From the NCBI GenBank assembly GCA_002069725.1, contig MWBW01000016.1:1-51728 (forward strand): a stretch of 51,728 nt of DNA, given 5' to 3'. The notes below the pieces were generated by a model. The model saw only the letters and a list, made by a program, of their open reading frames with translations, searched no databases and was not told the DNA's origin. The position numbers and the translations under genes are program-made. Origin of the DNA: Firmicutes bacterium ADurb.Bin248. GTDB taxonomy: Bacteria > Bacillota > Clostridia > Christensenellales > CAG-138. How positions within the stretch are numbered: position 1 is the stretch's first letter; each line of letters opens with the position of its first letter. This document shows positions 1 to 8,625 of the stretch, piece after piece.

Positions 1-1129
1 GGTGGGTATTTACCTGCACCTGCCATTCGCTGTTGATCTTGATCTGCCCGGGATAATTGAAACCGAACTGCACGACCTGCCTGATGAAATGGGATATGCC
101 CGCCTTGCTGTTCGTATCGATCACTTCTTTGCCCAGGGTCGATATGCAGTCCAGCACCGTTCTCGCGTGCTCCTCTTTGAGATCGTGCAGCTCGTCGAAG
201 ATCAGATCCAGAAAAGAGGATATATTTTCGGGTTCGATTTCCTGGAATGCGTTTCTGAGGTTGCGGTTCATGTCGTAGAGCAGATGGTCGTAGAGCGTGG
301 CCATCCCCGGCAGATGCAGCAGATAATAAAGATAATGAATCGACTCGAGGCGGGAGGTAAACTCCTTGGTAAAGCTTCTGAAATAATTCGCGATATCCTT
401 AAAAAACATGATCTGCCGAAGCTTTTCCCACGTATCCGCGCGCTCGAGCTCGGTGCGAAGGCGGCTAAAAAAAGGCTTCCCGATCCGCTCGATGTTTTGG
501 GCGTCCATCACGGTGAACAGCGGGCGCCTGGTCTGGAACCATGCTTCCGCGCCGGAAGTTTCCTCCCAGTAGTCGAAACAGCGGCCGAGGATATCGGAAG
601 TAAGGCGCATGATCGTGGGCAGAAATTCCTCATGTTCCGCCAGCCTGTTGAAGCATTCCCTGAAATAGCCGGAGTTTCGTATATATATGGATTCGTGCCC
701 GGGAATGTCGGCCTCTATGATGGAAAAGCTTCTGGAAATGACGGCGCGCGAAAAGTCGGCCTGGGTGGAAAGCCGATCCATAAACTGGATATGGGTCGTA
801 ACCAGAAGCTCGCGATCCGCTTCCGCCCTGACGGCGGCGAGCAGCTCCTCAAAAATATCCAATATAACCTTAAGCGCCCGCTCCGAATCCGGAAGCGAAC
901 GGTAAAACCAGATATCCTCCAAGCATATGCTGTGGAGAAGCTCGATCACATGCCTGTCGTTGCGAAATTTGTGATTCAGCTCCGTCAGGAATTCCTGAAC
1001 CCTTTTATGAATGCCCCAGGCCGAGGCTGAAAGTTCCACAAACCATTGCTGTTCCGCCGGGATTGGATCCACACGATTCAGCGTGCGCGACAGGTTGGCT
1101 TCCAATGCCAGCGAAGAAACCTCGTTCAC
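1..1129 (-). CDS. Hypothetical protein, N-terminal part (runs off the window)
   Basis: The minus strand is open from a GTG at 1129 to the window edge (376 codons, no stop). A GGAGGG Shine-Dalgarno ends 5 nt before the GTG, and an ATG one base upstream is followed directly by TGA, so GTG is the start. The product begins MNEVSSLALEANLSRTLNRV and is rich in Leu, Phe, Tyr and charged residues in an alpha-helical pattern. There is no signal peptide or membrane segment. I do not recognise the family from this part; a larger multidomain protein may continue beyond the window. The plus strand is also open here, but it has no convincing ribosome site and reads like a shadow. Confidence 0.7.
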   Translation of the reverse strand, partial: MNEVSSLALEANLSRTLNRVDPIPAEQQWFVELSASAWGIHKRVQEFLTELNHKFRNDRHVIELLHSICLEDIWFYRSLPDSERALKVILDIFEELLAAVRAEADRELLVTTHIQFMDRLSTQADFSRAVISRSFSIIEADIPGHESIYIRNSGYFRECFNRLAEHEEFLPTIMRLTSDILGRCFDYWEETSGAEAWFQTRRPLFTVMDAQNIERIGKPFFSRLRTELERADTWEKLRQIMFFKDIANYFRSFTKEFTSRLESIHYLYYLLHLPGMATLYDHLLYDMNRNLRNAFQEIEPENISSFLDLIFDELHDLKEEHARTVLDCISTLGKEVIDTNSKAGISHFIRQVVQFGFNYPGQIKINSEWQVQVNTH

Positions 1130-1290
1130 ATCGTCCCTCCGACATATATTCAACTCAATAATTATATCATAATAAAGAAAATATGAAAGAGGCCCTTCTG
1201 TTTTTGCAACATTCCCTGCAAATACGGATCGGGGCCTCGATGAGCGGCGGGTAAATCTCCTTACCTATGTTTCGATAGTCTATACCTTGA

Positions 1291-1499
1291 ATGCGCTTGG
1301 AGATTTTGTTGAGTACCTTTCGGCGATTACAAGGCTTTACGATGAGCAGAAATGCGCCGCACACCATCGTTAGGGGATTGGTTTACACGCAATATGGACA
1401 GACTTACAATGTATATAACCGGGAAATAATTTATAATGAAGTGTGGGATGCTCCTGTGACCGAAGTCGCGAAGCGGTATAGAAATACCGTTACGCCCGC
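1291..1499 (+). pseudogene. Remnant of a helix-turn-helix gene
   Basis: This AT-richer stretch between two minus-strand genes encodes a short segment around 1414-1479 reading NREIIYNEVWDAPVTEVAKR. It resembles the start of a DNA-binding domain found in many bacterial proteins (typical form: LYxxVWxxPMxxVAxxYGVS). The match ends abruptly at about 1480, where the open frame runs into the 3' end of the fumarase gene. The rest of the domain and any C-terminal part are absent, so I read it as a truncated relic rather than a working gene. A small inverted repeat (CGGTAT/ATACCG, about 1474-1489) sits at the junction and could serve as a weak terminator for the minus-strand fumarase operon. Confidence 0.4.
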
Positions 1500-2084
1500 T
1501 CAATCTTCGGGAACCTCGCTTATTTGCACCTTCCTTTGCCGCAAATACCGCTCCACCCCCAGCCGGTAATAATCGTTGCCCGCGCTGTCTATGACGACCG
1601 TCAGCGGCATATCGCACACCTCGACGCGGCAGACCGCCTCGCTGTCGAGGTCGGGAAAGGCGACGGTTTCCTTCGCCGCGACGCACCTTGCGTTGATTGC
1701 GGCGATTCCGCCGATCGCGCCGAAATACACCGCCCCGTTCTTCGCGATGCTCTCGACGACGCTTTGCGCACGTTCCCCCTTGCCAATCATGGCGGACAGG
1801 CCGCGCTCGAGCAGCGCCGGGGCGTAGGCGTCCATGCGGCCGCTTGTCGTCGGGCCGAATGCGCCGCAGGCTTCCCCCGGCCGCGCGGGGCTCGGGCCGA
1901 CGTAATAGATGACCGCGTCCTTCAAATCGAAGGGCGGCTCCTCACCCTTTTCCAGAAGCTCCGATATGCGCTTGTGCGCGGCGTCCCTCGCGGTATAGAC
2001 CGTGCCCGAAAGGAGCACCTCGTCACCCGCGCGCAGGGCGGAGAGCTTATCCTTGGTCAGGGGCGTCATAAGTCGGATCGGCAT
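1500..2084 (-). CDS. Class I fumarate hydratase, C-terminal (beta) subunit
   Basis: This 194-residue protein is the small subunit of a two-subunit, oxygen-sensitive [4Fe-4S] hydro-lyase that interconverts fumarate and malate. The start is the ATG at 2084 (MPIRLMTPLTKDK), with AAGGAG about 6 nt upstream. Family hallmarks include LRAGDEVLLSGTVYTARDAAHKR near residue 15, PGEACGAFGPTTSGRMD near residue 70, and AKNGAVYFGAIGGIAAI near residue 115. It overlaps the alpha-subunit gene by 38 nt, which implies coupled translation. The related L-tartrate dehydratase has the same two-subunit layout, but the neighbouring malic enzyme favours fumarase. Confidence 0.9.
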   Translation of the reverse strand: MPIRLMTPLTKDKLSALRAGDEVLLSGTVYTARDAAHKRISELLEKGEEPPFDLKDAVIYYVGPSPARPGEACGAFGPTTSGRMDAYAPALLERGLSAMIGKGERAQSVVESIAKNGAVYFGAIGGIAAINARCVAAKETVAFPDLDSEAVCRVEVCDMPLTVVIDSAGNDYYRLGVERYLRQRKVQISEVPED

Positions 2085-2934
2085 GGTCTTCTCCTTCCAG
2101 CACGGCGGATTGGAACCGCGCGACATGGCAGTTGATGTTCACGGCGACAGGCAGCATCGCGATGTGCGTCGGACGGTATTCGACCGCGACGGCGAGCGCC
2201 GTGGTGTCGCCCCCGAAGCCCGCGGGGCCGATGCCGAGCCTGTTGATTTCGGCGAGGATCTCGCTTTCGAGCTCCGCGTACCGGCGCTCGGGGTGCGGCT
2301 GCCCCAAAGGGCGCAGCAGCGCCTTTTTTGCGAGCGCGGCCACCTGATCGAAGCTGCCGCCTATACCGACGCCGACGACCACCGGCGGACACGGGTTCGA
2401 GCCCGCGAGCCTTACGGTTTCCACGGCGAAGTCGATCACGCCCCGGCGGCCGTCGGAAGGCTTGAGCATGACGAGACGGCTCATGTTCTCCGAGCCCGCG
2501 CCCTTGGGAGCGACGGTAAGCTTGAGCTTGTCGCCCCCGACGAGATCGAACGAAATGATCGCGGGTGCATTGTCCCCCGTGTTGACGCGCGAAAGCGGAT
2601 CCGAAACGACGGATCTGCGCAGATAGCCTTCCGCGCAAGCCCGGCGGACGCCCTCGTCGACGGCGTCCTTCAGATTGCCCTCGACGTGCGCGTCCTGTCC
2701 GAGCTCCACGAATACGCAGGTTATGCCGGTATCCTGGCATGCGGGAAACACGCCCTCGCGGGCGATCTCGCCGTTTTCGAGAATCCGGTCGAGCACGTTC
2801 TGCGCAGGTCCCCAGCTTTCAGCCTCCCGGCAGGCCCGTATCGCCTCCGTCACCGACGGCGGCAGGCAGTAATTCGCCTTAACGCAAAGCTCCTTCACCG
2901 CCTCAATTACGTGCTGCGCCCGAATGGTTTTCAT
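2047..2934 (-). CDS. Class I fumarate hydratase, N-terminal (alpha) subunit
   Basis: This 295-residue subunit carries the iron-sulfur cluster of the class I fumarase. Three cysteines sit in the expected contexts: C66 in PACQDTGITC, C182 in GSNPCPPVVVGVGIGGSFD, and C269 in VNINCHVARF. These should ligate three irons of the [4Fe-4S] cluster and leave the fourth for substrate. The ATG at 2934 overlaps the TGA of the upstream malic enzyme gene (ATGA), a classic coupling arrangement. Together the operon can convert fumarate to malate and then pyruvate, or the reverse. L-tartrate dehydratase alpha is the alternative assignment. Confidence 0.92.
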   Translation of the reverse strand: MKTIRAQHVIEAVKELCVKANYCLPPSVTEAIRACREAESWGPAQNVLDRILENGEIAREGVFPACQDTGITCVFVELGQDAHVEGNLKDAVDEGVRRACAEGYLRRSVVSDPLSRVNTGDNAPAIISFDLVGGDKLKLTVAPKGAGSENMSRLVMLKPSDGRRGVIDFAVETVRLAGSNPCPPVVVGVGIGGSFDQVAALAKKALLRPLGQPHPERRYAELESEILAEINRLGIGPAGFGGDTTALAVAVEYRPTHIAMLPVAVNINCHVARFQSAVLEGEDHADPTYDAPDQG

Positions 2935-4106
2935 CTGTGCGCCGCTCCCGAACGGATTGCCGCCTCTGCGACGCGCTTTGCGACGTTCGCGGCGACGCGC
3001 TTGTCGAACGGCGAAGGGACGATATACGAGGCATTCAGCTCCTCCTCCGCGACCAGCTCCGCAATGGCATACGCCGCGGCGATCTTCATTTCGTAGTTGA
3101 TGTCCCGTGCGCGCGCGTCCAAAGCGCCCCTGAAGACGCCGGGGAAGGCCAGCACGTTGTTGATCTGGTTCGGAAAGTCGCTGCGCCCGGTACCCACGAC
3201 GGCGGCGCCGGCCGCTACGGCCTCGTCGTACATGATCTCGGGCACAGGGTTCGCCATGGCGAAGACGACGGGCTTTTCGTTCATGGTCCGGATCATCCCG
3301 GCTCTCAGCGCGTTGGGCACGGATACGCCGATGAAGACGTCCGCGCCCTTGAGCGCGTCGGCAAGCGTGCCCGTCAGATGATCGGGGTTCGTGATGCCGC
3401 ACAGCATTTTCTTGTGGCCGGCAATTCCCAAAGCGCGTTCACCGTACAGGATACCATGCTCGTCGCAGGCGACGATGCGCTTCACCCCGAGGTTGCGCAG
3501 CATTTTGATGATCGCCGTGCCCGCGCTGCCGGGGCCGTTCAAAACCACCCTGATCTCGTCGAGCCGCTTTTTCACGAGCTTGAGCGCATTGATCAGCGCA
3601 GCGGCGACGACGATGGCCGTGCCGTGCTGATCGTCGTGGAAGACCGGGATGTCGAGCTCCTTTTCCAGCCTTTCTTCGATCTCAAAGCAGCGGGGGGAGG
3701 AGATGTCCTCAAGGTTGATGCCCCCGAAAGTCGGCGCAAGGCATTTTATCGTTCTGATCAACTCCTCGGAGTCGGTGGTGTCGAGGCAGATCGGGAAAGC
3801 GTCGACGTCGCCGAACTCCTTAAACAGGATCGCCTTGCCCTCCATGACGGGCAGCGCCGCCTCCGGACCGATGTCGCCCAGGCCCAGCACTGCCGTGCCG
3901 TCGGTTATGACGGCGACGAGGTTGCCTTTCGCGGTGTATTTGTAGACGTTCGCCCTGTCGGCGGCGATCTCGCGGCAGGGCTGCGCCACGCCGGGCGTAT
4001 AGGCCGCGCTCAGATCGTCGCGGTTTTCAAGGCGCACTTTGCTCGCGACTGCGATCTTTCCCTTCGCCTTTTCGTGCAAATCCAGCGAAAGCCTGTTGTA
4101 ATCCAT
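2931..4106 (-). CDS. NAD(P)-dependent malic enzyme
   Basis: Malic enzyme (391 aa) oxidatively decarboxylates malate to pyruvate and CO2. The start is the ATG at 4106 (MDYNRLSLDLHEK), preceded by GGAGGG; longer in-frame starts upstream lack a ribosome site. Visible hallmarks are AAYTPGVAQPC (Tyr36), VMEGKAILFKEFGDVDAFP with the catalytic Lys near 91, the metal ligands in NLEDI (133-134) and FHDDQHG (158-159), and the dinucleotide loop GPGSAGTAI (191-199). The length fits the short bacterial class without a phosphotransacetylase domain. It is the first gene of a tight three-gene operon with the fumarase subunits. Confidence 0.94.
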   Translation of the reverse strand: MDYNRLSLDLHEKAKGKIAVASKVRLENRDDLSAAYTPGVAQPCREIAADRANVYKYTAKGNLVAVITDGTAVLGLGDIGPEAALPVMEGKAILFKEFGDVDAFPICLDTTDSEELIRTIKCLAPTFGGINLEDISSPRCFEIEERLEKELDIPVFHDDQHGTAIVVAAALINALKLVKKRLDEIRVVLNGPGSAGTAIIKMLRNLGVKRIVACDEHGILYGERALGIAGHKKMLCGITNPDHLTGTLADALKGADVFIGVSVPNALRAGMIRTMNEKPVVFAMANPVPEIMYDEAVAAGAAVVGTGRSDFPNQINNVLAFPGVFRGALDARARDINYEMKIAAAYAIAELVAEEELNASYIVPSPFDKRVAANVAKRVAEAAIRSGAAHR

Positions 4107-4177
4107 GCGTTCTCCCTCCAGGCGCGCCGCACCGCGGCGGCGACATGAACCCGCCGGGCGCGCGATTTCTACGCGAT

Positions 4178-4207
4178 AGTATATCATACTTCCTTCGCGC
4201 AATTTAA
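4178..4207 (-). promoter_or_regulatory. Possible promoter of the malic enzyme-fumarase operon
   Basis: On the minus strand TTAAAT and TATACT are separated by 18 bp, about 70 nt upstream of the malic enzyme start. The -10 is good and the -35 is weak. Confidence 0.3.
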
Positions 4208-4373
4208 GGCTTTTTTGCGCATGACCAATGGCTAACTGCTTTCTTTGGCGCTTCAGCGAAAAGAAATTGCCGGCTCTGCCGGTGAGGGAAAAAGAGTTAT
4301 AACAAAAAAGACCTCCTACGCCGGAACGATGAAGGTTCGCCAACCGCATCGAACAAAGAGGAAGTCAAGTCAT

Positions 4374-4457
4374 ATGGATGACATACGGAGTCTAGCATAC
4401 AGCAAAGGAAGACGCATGCGTGAGCATATTCAGCACACAATAGATATGATAAGCTGA
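4374..4457 (+). pseudogene. Degraded 5' fragment of an IS200-like transposase gene
   Basis: An ATG after a GAGG-type site opens MDDIRSLAYSK, which matches the usual start of IS200/IS605 Y1 transposases (MDxxxSLxHxxWxCKYHIVFAPKYRR). After the eleventh codon the reading falls apart, although nucleotide traces of the following HIVFAPKYRR segment may persist with small indels. The catalytic HUH motif and tyrosine are absent. The stretch has lower G+C than the flanking genes. The 548-bp gap 4107-4654 holds nothing else I can support. The call rests on a short match and is tentative. Confidence 0.4.
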
Positions 4458-4654
4458 AAAGCCCGCGATGCGCATTCGCTGAGTATCCTTTACGCATAAT
4501 GAGGAATCGCAGATTATGATTTCGCCCCGCGGGCGTTTATTCGGGGACGCGAGCGGCGCATTCGCCAATGGCAGGCGTGATTCACTTTGGGAAGGGATTT
4601 ATCCCGTGACGGAAGGCGAATCCCGCCTGTTCCAAGGTGCGCATTCGAGCAGCT

Positions 4655-6001
4655 TTACTCGACGATCAAGCCGTTCCTGCGCATGACCGAAACAATCGAA
4701 TCCGCGCAATCCCGGCATATTTCCTCGCTCGCCGCTTCCACAAGCACCCGGACGACAGGCTCCGTGCCGCTCTTGCGCAGGAGCACGCGGCCGTCGCCGC
4801 CGAGCCTTTCTGCAACGCCTGTCTGTGCCGCCTGAACCTCGGGGTCGTTCAAAGCGCGGTCTTTGTCCGTGACCCGCACGCTGCGCAGCACCTGGGGGAA
4901 CATTTGAAGCGGCTTCGTGAGCTCCGATAAGCTCGTTTTCCGATCCAGCATAACTTCCATGACCTTGATCGCCGTGAGCAGGCCGTCGCCCGTGTTCGCG
5001 AGCTTGCCGAAGATGATGTGGCCGGATTGCTCCCCGCCGATCAGGTGCCCGTTCGCCTTCATGTTCTCGTAGACGTATTTGTCGCCGACCGCCGTCTTTT
5101 CATAGCCGATGCCGGCGCGCTCGAGCGCCCGGTACAGCCCGAAGTTCGACATGACGGTCGTAACGACTTTGGAATTCCCCAATTCGCCGCGTTCTTTCAT
5201 GTGGCAGGCGCACAGGTATACGATCCGGTCGCCGTCCACGACTTCGCCGCGCTCGTCCACGGCAAGGCAGCGGTCCGCGTCCCCGTCAAAGGCAAAGCCG
5301 ACGTCGAGATGATTGCTGCGCACGATGCGGCAAAGCTGTTCGATATGGGTCGAGCCGCAGCCGCGGTTGATGTTCTTGCCGTTGGGGATGTTGTTGATCA
5401 CATATGTTTCGGCCCCCAGAGCATCGAAGATGCCCTTGGCCATGGACCAGGTGCTTCCGTTCGCGCAGTCCAGCGCGACCTTCATGCCGGAATAGGAATG
5501 CGAGGCGAGGCTGATGAGGTAGCCGATGTAACGGTTCCGCCCGGCGGAGTGGTCTGCGGCCCGGCCGATGGTTTCGCCGGTCGCGTAGGGGAGCGCCTGC
5601 GGTTTCCCGTCGAGGTACGCTTCCACGGCCCCGACGACCTCGTCCTCCATCTTTTCTCCGCTTGCGTTGATCAGCTTGATGCCGTTGTCACAATACGGGT
5701 TGTGGCTGGCGGAGATCATGATGCCGCAATCGAAAGCCTCGGTGCGCGCGATATAAGAAACGCTGGGCGTCGTGGTCACATGCATCAGGTAGACGTCCGC
5801 GCCGGAAGCCGTCAGGCCGGCCGTGAGCGCGCATTCGTACATATAGCTCGACAGCCGCGTGTCCTTGCCGATCACGATTTTCGCCTTGTGATCCCGGCCG
5901 TAATGCCAGCCGAGGAAACGGCCGATCTGAAACGCGTGCTCAACCGTGAGGTCTATGTTCGCTTCGCCGCGAAATCCGTCGGTGCCAAAATAGTTCGACA
6001 T
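4655..6001 (-). CDS. glmM: Phosphoglucosamine mutase
   Basis: GlmM (448 aa) converts glucosamine-6-phosphate to glucosamine-1-phosphate on the way to UDP-GlcNAc, and so to peptidoglycan. The start is the ATG at 6001 (MSNYFGTDGFRGEAN), with GGGAG 6-7 nt upstream. The order of family motifs is complete: the N-terminal FGTDGFRG, the phosphoserine loop ISASHNPYCDNGIK near residue 100, the metal loop FDGDADR near 240, the sugar-binding GGEQSGHI near 322, and the C-terminal phosphate loop RKSGTEPVVRV near 415. It stands alone behind its own promoter, divergent from the envelope operon whose sugar precursors it helps to supply. Confidence 0.95.
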   Translation of the reverse strand: MSNYFGTDGFRGEANIDLTVEHAFQIGRFLGWHYGRDHKAKIVIGKDTRLSSYMYECALTAGLTASGADVYLMHVTTTPSVSYIARTEAFDCGIMISASHNPYCDNGIKLINASGEKMEDEVVGAVEAYLDGKPQALPYATGETIGRAADHSAGRNRYIGYLISLASHSYSGMKVALDCANGSTWSMAKGIFDALGAETYVINNIPNGKNINRGCGSTHIEQLCRIVRSNHLDVGFAFDGDADRCLAVDERGEVVDGDRIVYLCACHMKERGELGNSKVVTTVMSNFGLYRALERAGIGYEKTAVGDKYVYENMKANGHLIGGEQSGHIIFGKLANTGDGLLTAIKVMEVMLDRKTSLSELTKPLQMFPQVLRSVRVTDKDRALNDPEVQAAQTGVAERLGGDGRVLLRKSGTEPVVRVLVEAASEEICRDCADSIVSVMRRNGLIVE

Positions 6002-6058
6002 GTGGTTCTCCCGAAGCATCTAAATTTCAATCCGCAACCATCGTCGGCAACATCGGTT

Positions 6059-6087
6059 ATTATACTATCTGCTCTTTGAAATGTCAC
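6059..6087 (-). promoter_or_regulatory. glmM promoter
   Basis: On the minus strand GTGACA (5/6 of the -35 consensus) lies exactly 17 bp from a perfect TATAAT, about 58 bp upstream of the glmM start codon. The rest of the 550-bp divergent intergenic region 6002-6551 holds the opposing promoter and no convincing gene. Confidence 0.75.
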
Positions 6088-6415
6088 CAGTTAATCCCAA
6101 AAGGTTGCGGCGGGGATTTGGATTTTTGCTTTTAATTACTCTTTTTAATGTTTTTTCCGTGAGCGGATTTCAGAGGCGGCGGAGAGACATGAATATTCGG
6201 TGTTAATTTTTGCACTCGTTTTCCTCGACGAGCCGTATCTAAAAAGCATAACCAGGCAACACTCGAACCCGGGGTATAAATATTTGAAACAGGCTCCGAA
6301 CGATTGGGTCGTTTTTATTGCGGCAACGCAACTGCCGATAATCGGGCAAACATCAGAAGGCGGCAGGAGAAAACGCACCTAAAGAAATTTGGCGTTGACC
6401 ACTTGTTTTTTTATG

Positions 6416-6444
6416 TTGAAATAACGTATCGTTCGCTATATAAT
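6416..6444 (+). promoter_or_regulatory. Promoter of the envelope (cps) operon
   Basis: TTGAAA is separated by 17 bp from a perfect TATAAT. Transcription should start near 6451, giving a leader of about 100 nt before the first start codon. Confidence 0.75.
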
Positions 6445-6452
6445 TTGGATGA

Positions 6453-6482
6453 ACGGTAAAAACTTGGCAGCAAGAAAACCGT
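6453..6482 (+). promoter_or_regulatory. Leader hairpin at the 5' end of the envelope operon
   Basis: The first predicted transcribed bases form an outer 5-bp stem (ACGGT 6453-6457 with ACCGT 6478-6482), an A-rich internal loop (5 and 3 nt), an inner 4-bp stem (CTTG 6463-6466 with CAAG 6471-6474) and a GCAG tetraloop. There is no U-run, so it is not an intrinsic terminator. LoaP-family antiterminators are recruited by hairpins in the leader of their operon, and this operon encodes a LoaP-like protein. The role as a LoaP recruitment element is inferred. Confidence 0.35.
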
Positions 6483-6551
6483 ATTATTGTATAGCTATTG
6501 TGCATCTGGTTATAAATTATACGAGTCGGAGGGGAGGGAGAGACCGTTTTC

Positions 6552-7913
6552 ATGCAAAGGAAAACCCGGTGTAAAATACTGATAATCAGCGTTGTTGTCG
6601 CTCTGTTGTTTTTTTTGCCCAACGTCGCTTATGGCACGGGATTGGTTGTTTTAGGAAATTCGCCGGCGGAAACAACCGCGGAAACGAACTGCGTATCGAT
6701 GATCGTGGTTGACAGCGCAAGCGGAAGCGTGCTCAAGCAAAAGGACGCGGATATGAGCTTCGACCTTGCGGGCGGCATGGTTCGCCTGATGGCGGCGCTC
6801 ACCGCGCTCGATTACCTCGAGCCGGACGATACCGTCTCCATCGACGGCGCGGCCGCTTCCCTGCCGGAAGGGGCGCGGCTGATCCGGTTTCGCAGGGGGT
6901 CGGTCGTCGCCGTGAAGGATGTGCTGGCCGCGATGCTCGTGTATTGCGCAAACGACGCGGCGCTCGTTCTGGGCGAGGCTGTTCTCAGGGTTTCCGGAAC
7001 GGACGATTTCGTCGCGCTCATGAACCAAAAAGCCGCGGAACTCGGCATGTCCGGCACCGTCTATGCGGACCCGACCGGCCTTATGGCGGACGGGCAGGTC
7101 ACAACGGTTACGGATCAGCTGATCCTCGCCCGCGCCGCCTTTTCGACCGAAGCGATCGACTCCATACTCAGGCAAACGGAATATCGGGTCGTATCGGCGG
7201 ACAGCGGATTGCCCGAAACCATGGACCAGTATTCGACGATCATGCGGCCCGGCGACGCCGCGTATGACGAAAGGGTGAGCGCAATCGCAAGAGGAAGCGC
7301 GCAGGCGGGAACGAGCGCGCTCGTCCGCGCGCAGAGCGGCGGGAGCGACATCACCGTCGTCATGGTCTACTCGTCAAGAAACGTCACCGAGGTATACGCC
7401 GCCGTCAAAGAAATCATAGACGCGTATATCGGCACGTTTGGCATCGACCTGCTCCCCTACGTAAAAGAAAAGTGTGCGGCGCTGAACATCGGGTCGGAGC
7501 TCGTCACGCTCCCGTGGACAATCGCGCAAGAACATCCGATGATCGTATCCGCCTACGACGGCTTCGTGTTCGACGCGTCGCAGGTTCGGGTGGGGCCCGA
7601 CGAAGCGTCCCTTTCGGACGATGGGACGGGCACGATGAACCTCGCCGCTGCGGTGTATTACGGGGACATTCCTCTGATGACGATCGGGCTGGCCGCTCCC
7701 GGCGCAGTCGCGCAGCAGACGCCCGATCCGGAAACCCCGGCGGAACCGACCGCGACGCAAAGCGCCTCCATGCCCCTTTATGAGCCCGGGATCGAGCAGG
7801 CGCCTTCCGGCTTTATGGAGGCGTACGGCTGGCTCATACTTGCCCTCGCCGCGGGCTTACTGGCGGTCGCGGTGATCGCAATCGGCAAAAAAATCAGGGC
7901 GCACATTCATTAA
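6552..7913 (+). CDS. Secreted S11 (PBP5-like) D,D-carboxypeptidase homologue without catalytic residues
   Basis: The 453-residue protein has a signal sequence (about 1-28), an S11 D-Ala-D-Ala carboxypeptidase fold, a second beta domain and a C-terminal membrane helix (about 427-446) with a basic tail. All three active-site motifs are replaced: SxxK reads GMVR (75-78) in a conserved context (LAGGMVRLMAALTALD), SxN reads CAN (132-134) in YCANDAALVLGE, and KTG reads ARG (246-248). It should therefore bind or scaffold rather than hydrolyse. It is the first gene behind the operon promoter and cpsC follows 24 nt later, so a structural or regulatory role in wall-polymer assembly is plausible. Confidence 0.82.
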   Translation: MQRKTRCKILIISVVVALLFFLPNVAYGTGLVVLGNSPAETTAETNCVSMIVVDSASGSVLKQKDADMSFDLAGGMVRLMAALTALDYLEPDDTVSIDGAAASLPEGARLIRFRRGSVVAVKDVLAAMLVYCANDAALVLGEAVLRVSGTDDFVALMNQKAAELGMSGTVYADPTGLMADGQVTTVTDQLILARAAFSTEAIDSILRQTEYRVVSADSGLPETMDQYSTIMRPGDAAYDERVSAIARGSAQAGTSALVRAQSGGSDITVVMVYSSRNVTEVYAAVKEIIDAYIGTFGIDLLPYVKEKCAALNIGSELVTLPWTIAQEHPMIVSAYDGFVFDASQVRVGPDEASLSDDGTGTMNLAAAVYYGDIPLMTIGLAAPGAVAQQTPDPETPAEPTATQSASMPLYEPGIEQAPSGFMEAYGWLILALAAGLLAVAVIAIGKKIRAHIH

Positions 7914-7937
7914 ACGAAAAGGACGACGGTGTAAATT

Positions 7938-8597
7938 ATGAGGGATTTGACTCTGCGCGACATCTTCAAAGCCGTTCTGGACCGCATCGTTTTCGTTGCC
8001 GTCGTGCCCGCCGTCGCCGTCGCGGTCACGGCGTTCGTATGCTGGAACGTGCTGCCGCCGACCTATACGGCGACCACCACGATGTACGTGCTCAACCGCG
8101 CGTCCGATGAAACCATCAGCTATACGGACGTCAACACGAGCACGCTGCTCGTCAACGACTATCAGGCGCTCGCCTCCAGCAACCGCGTCGTGGACGGGGC
8201 CGCGCAATTGGTCGGCCTCGAAGATCTCAAGGACTATAAGGTCTCCGTTTCCCTGCAGAGCAGCACGCGCCTGATCTCGGTCGACGTCGAAGGCCTGGAC
8301 CCGGCGATGACCGCGAATGTCGCCAACGCCATCGCCTTCAACCTGTCCGAATGCATACTCGACGTTATGAAAGTTGAGAACATCAGCATCATCGACACCG
8401 CGGTGCCGCCGGACAGCCCTTCGGGCCCGCAGTCTCTTCGCAACACGGCGCTCGCGGGGGTGATCGGCCTTGTCGCGTCCGTGGGCCTTGTTTTGCTGAT
8501 CGAGGCGATGAACACGAAGATACGCACGGCGGACGACGTGCAGGAGTTCCTCAAGCTGCCCGTACTTTCCCAGATCCCGAAGTTCACCGACGATTGA
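7938..8597 (+). CDS. cpsC: Wzz/YveK-type polysaccharide co-polymerase, tyrosine-kinase activator
   Basis: This 219-residue membrane protein has one helix near 18-38, an extracytoplasmic domain opening with LPPTYTATTTMYVLNRAS, and a second helix near 172-192 after the Pro-rich segment AVPPDSPSGPQS. This is the Wzz/CpsC layout. The cytoplasmic tail (EAMNTKIRTADDVQEFLKLP) is the part that activates the partner BY-kinase. The kinase gene follows 28 nt downstream. Such proteins control chain length and export of capsular or exopolysaccharide. Confidence 0.92.
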   Translation: MRDLTLRDIFKAVLDRIVFVAVVPAVAVAVTAFVCWNVLPPTYTATTTMYVLNRASDETISYTDVNTSTLLVNDYQALASSNRVVDGAAQLVGLEDLKDYKVSVSLQSSTRLISVDVEGLDPAMTANVANAIAFNLSECILDVMKVENISIIDTAVPPDSPSGPQSLRNTALAGVIGLVASVGLVLLIEAMNTKIRTADDVQEFLKLPVLSQIPKFTDD

Positions 8598-8625
8598 CCC
8601 TTGCCAAGCGACTTGGAGGTAGAGA

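Noticed and set aside
1167..1367. 66-codon minus-strand frame upstream of the first gene
   Set aside because: No ribosome site and no family resemblance; it overlaps the opposite-strand remnant.
6200..6382. 60-codon plus-strand frame in the glmM divergent region
   Set aside because: No ribosome site or recognisable family; it lies upstream of a strong promoter and is best read as non-coding.
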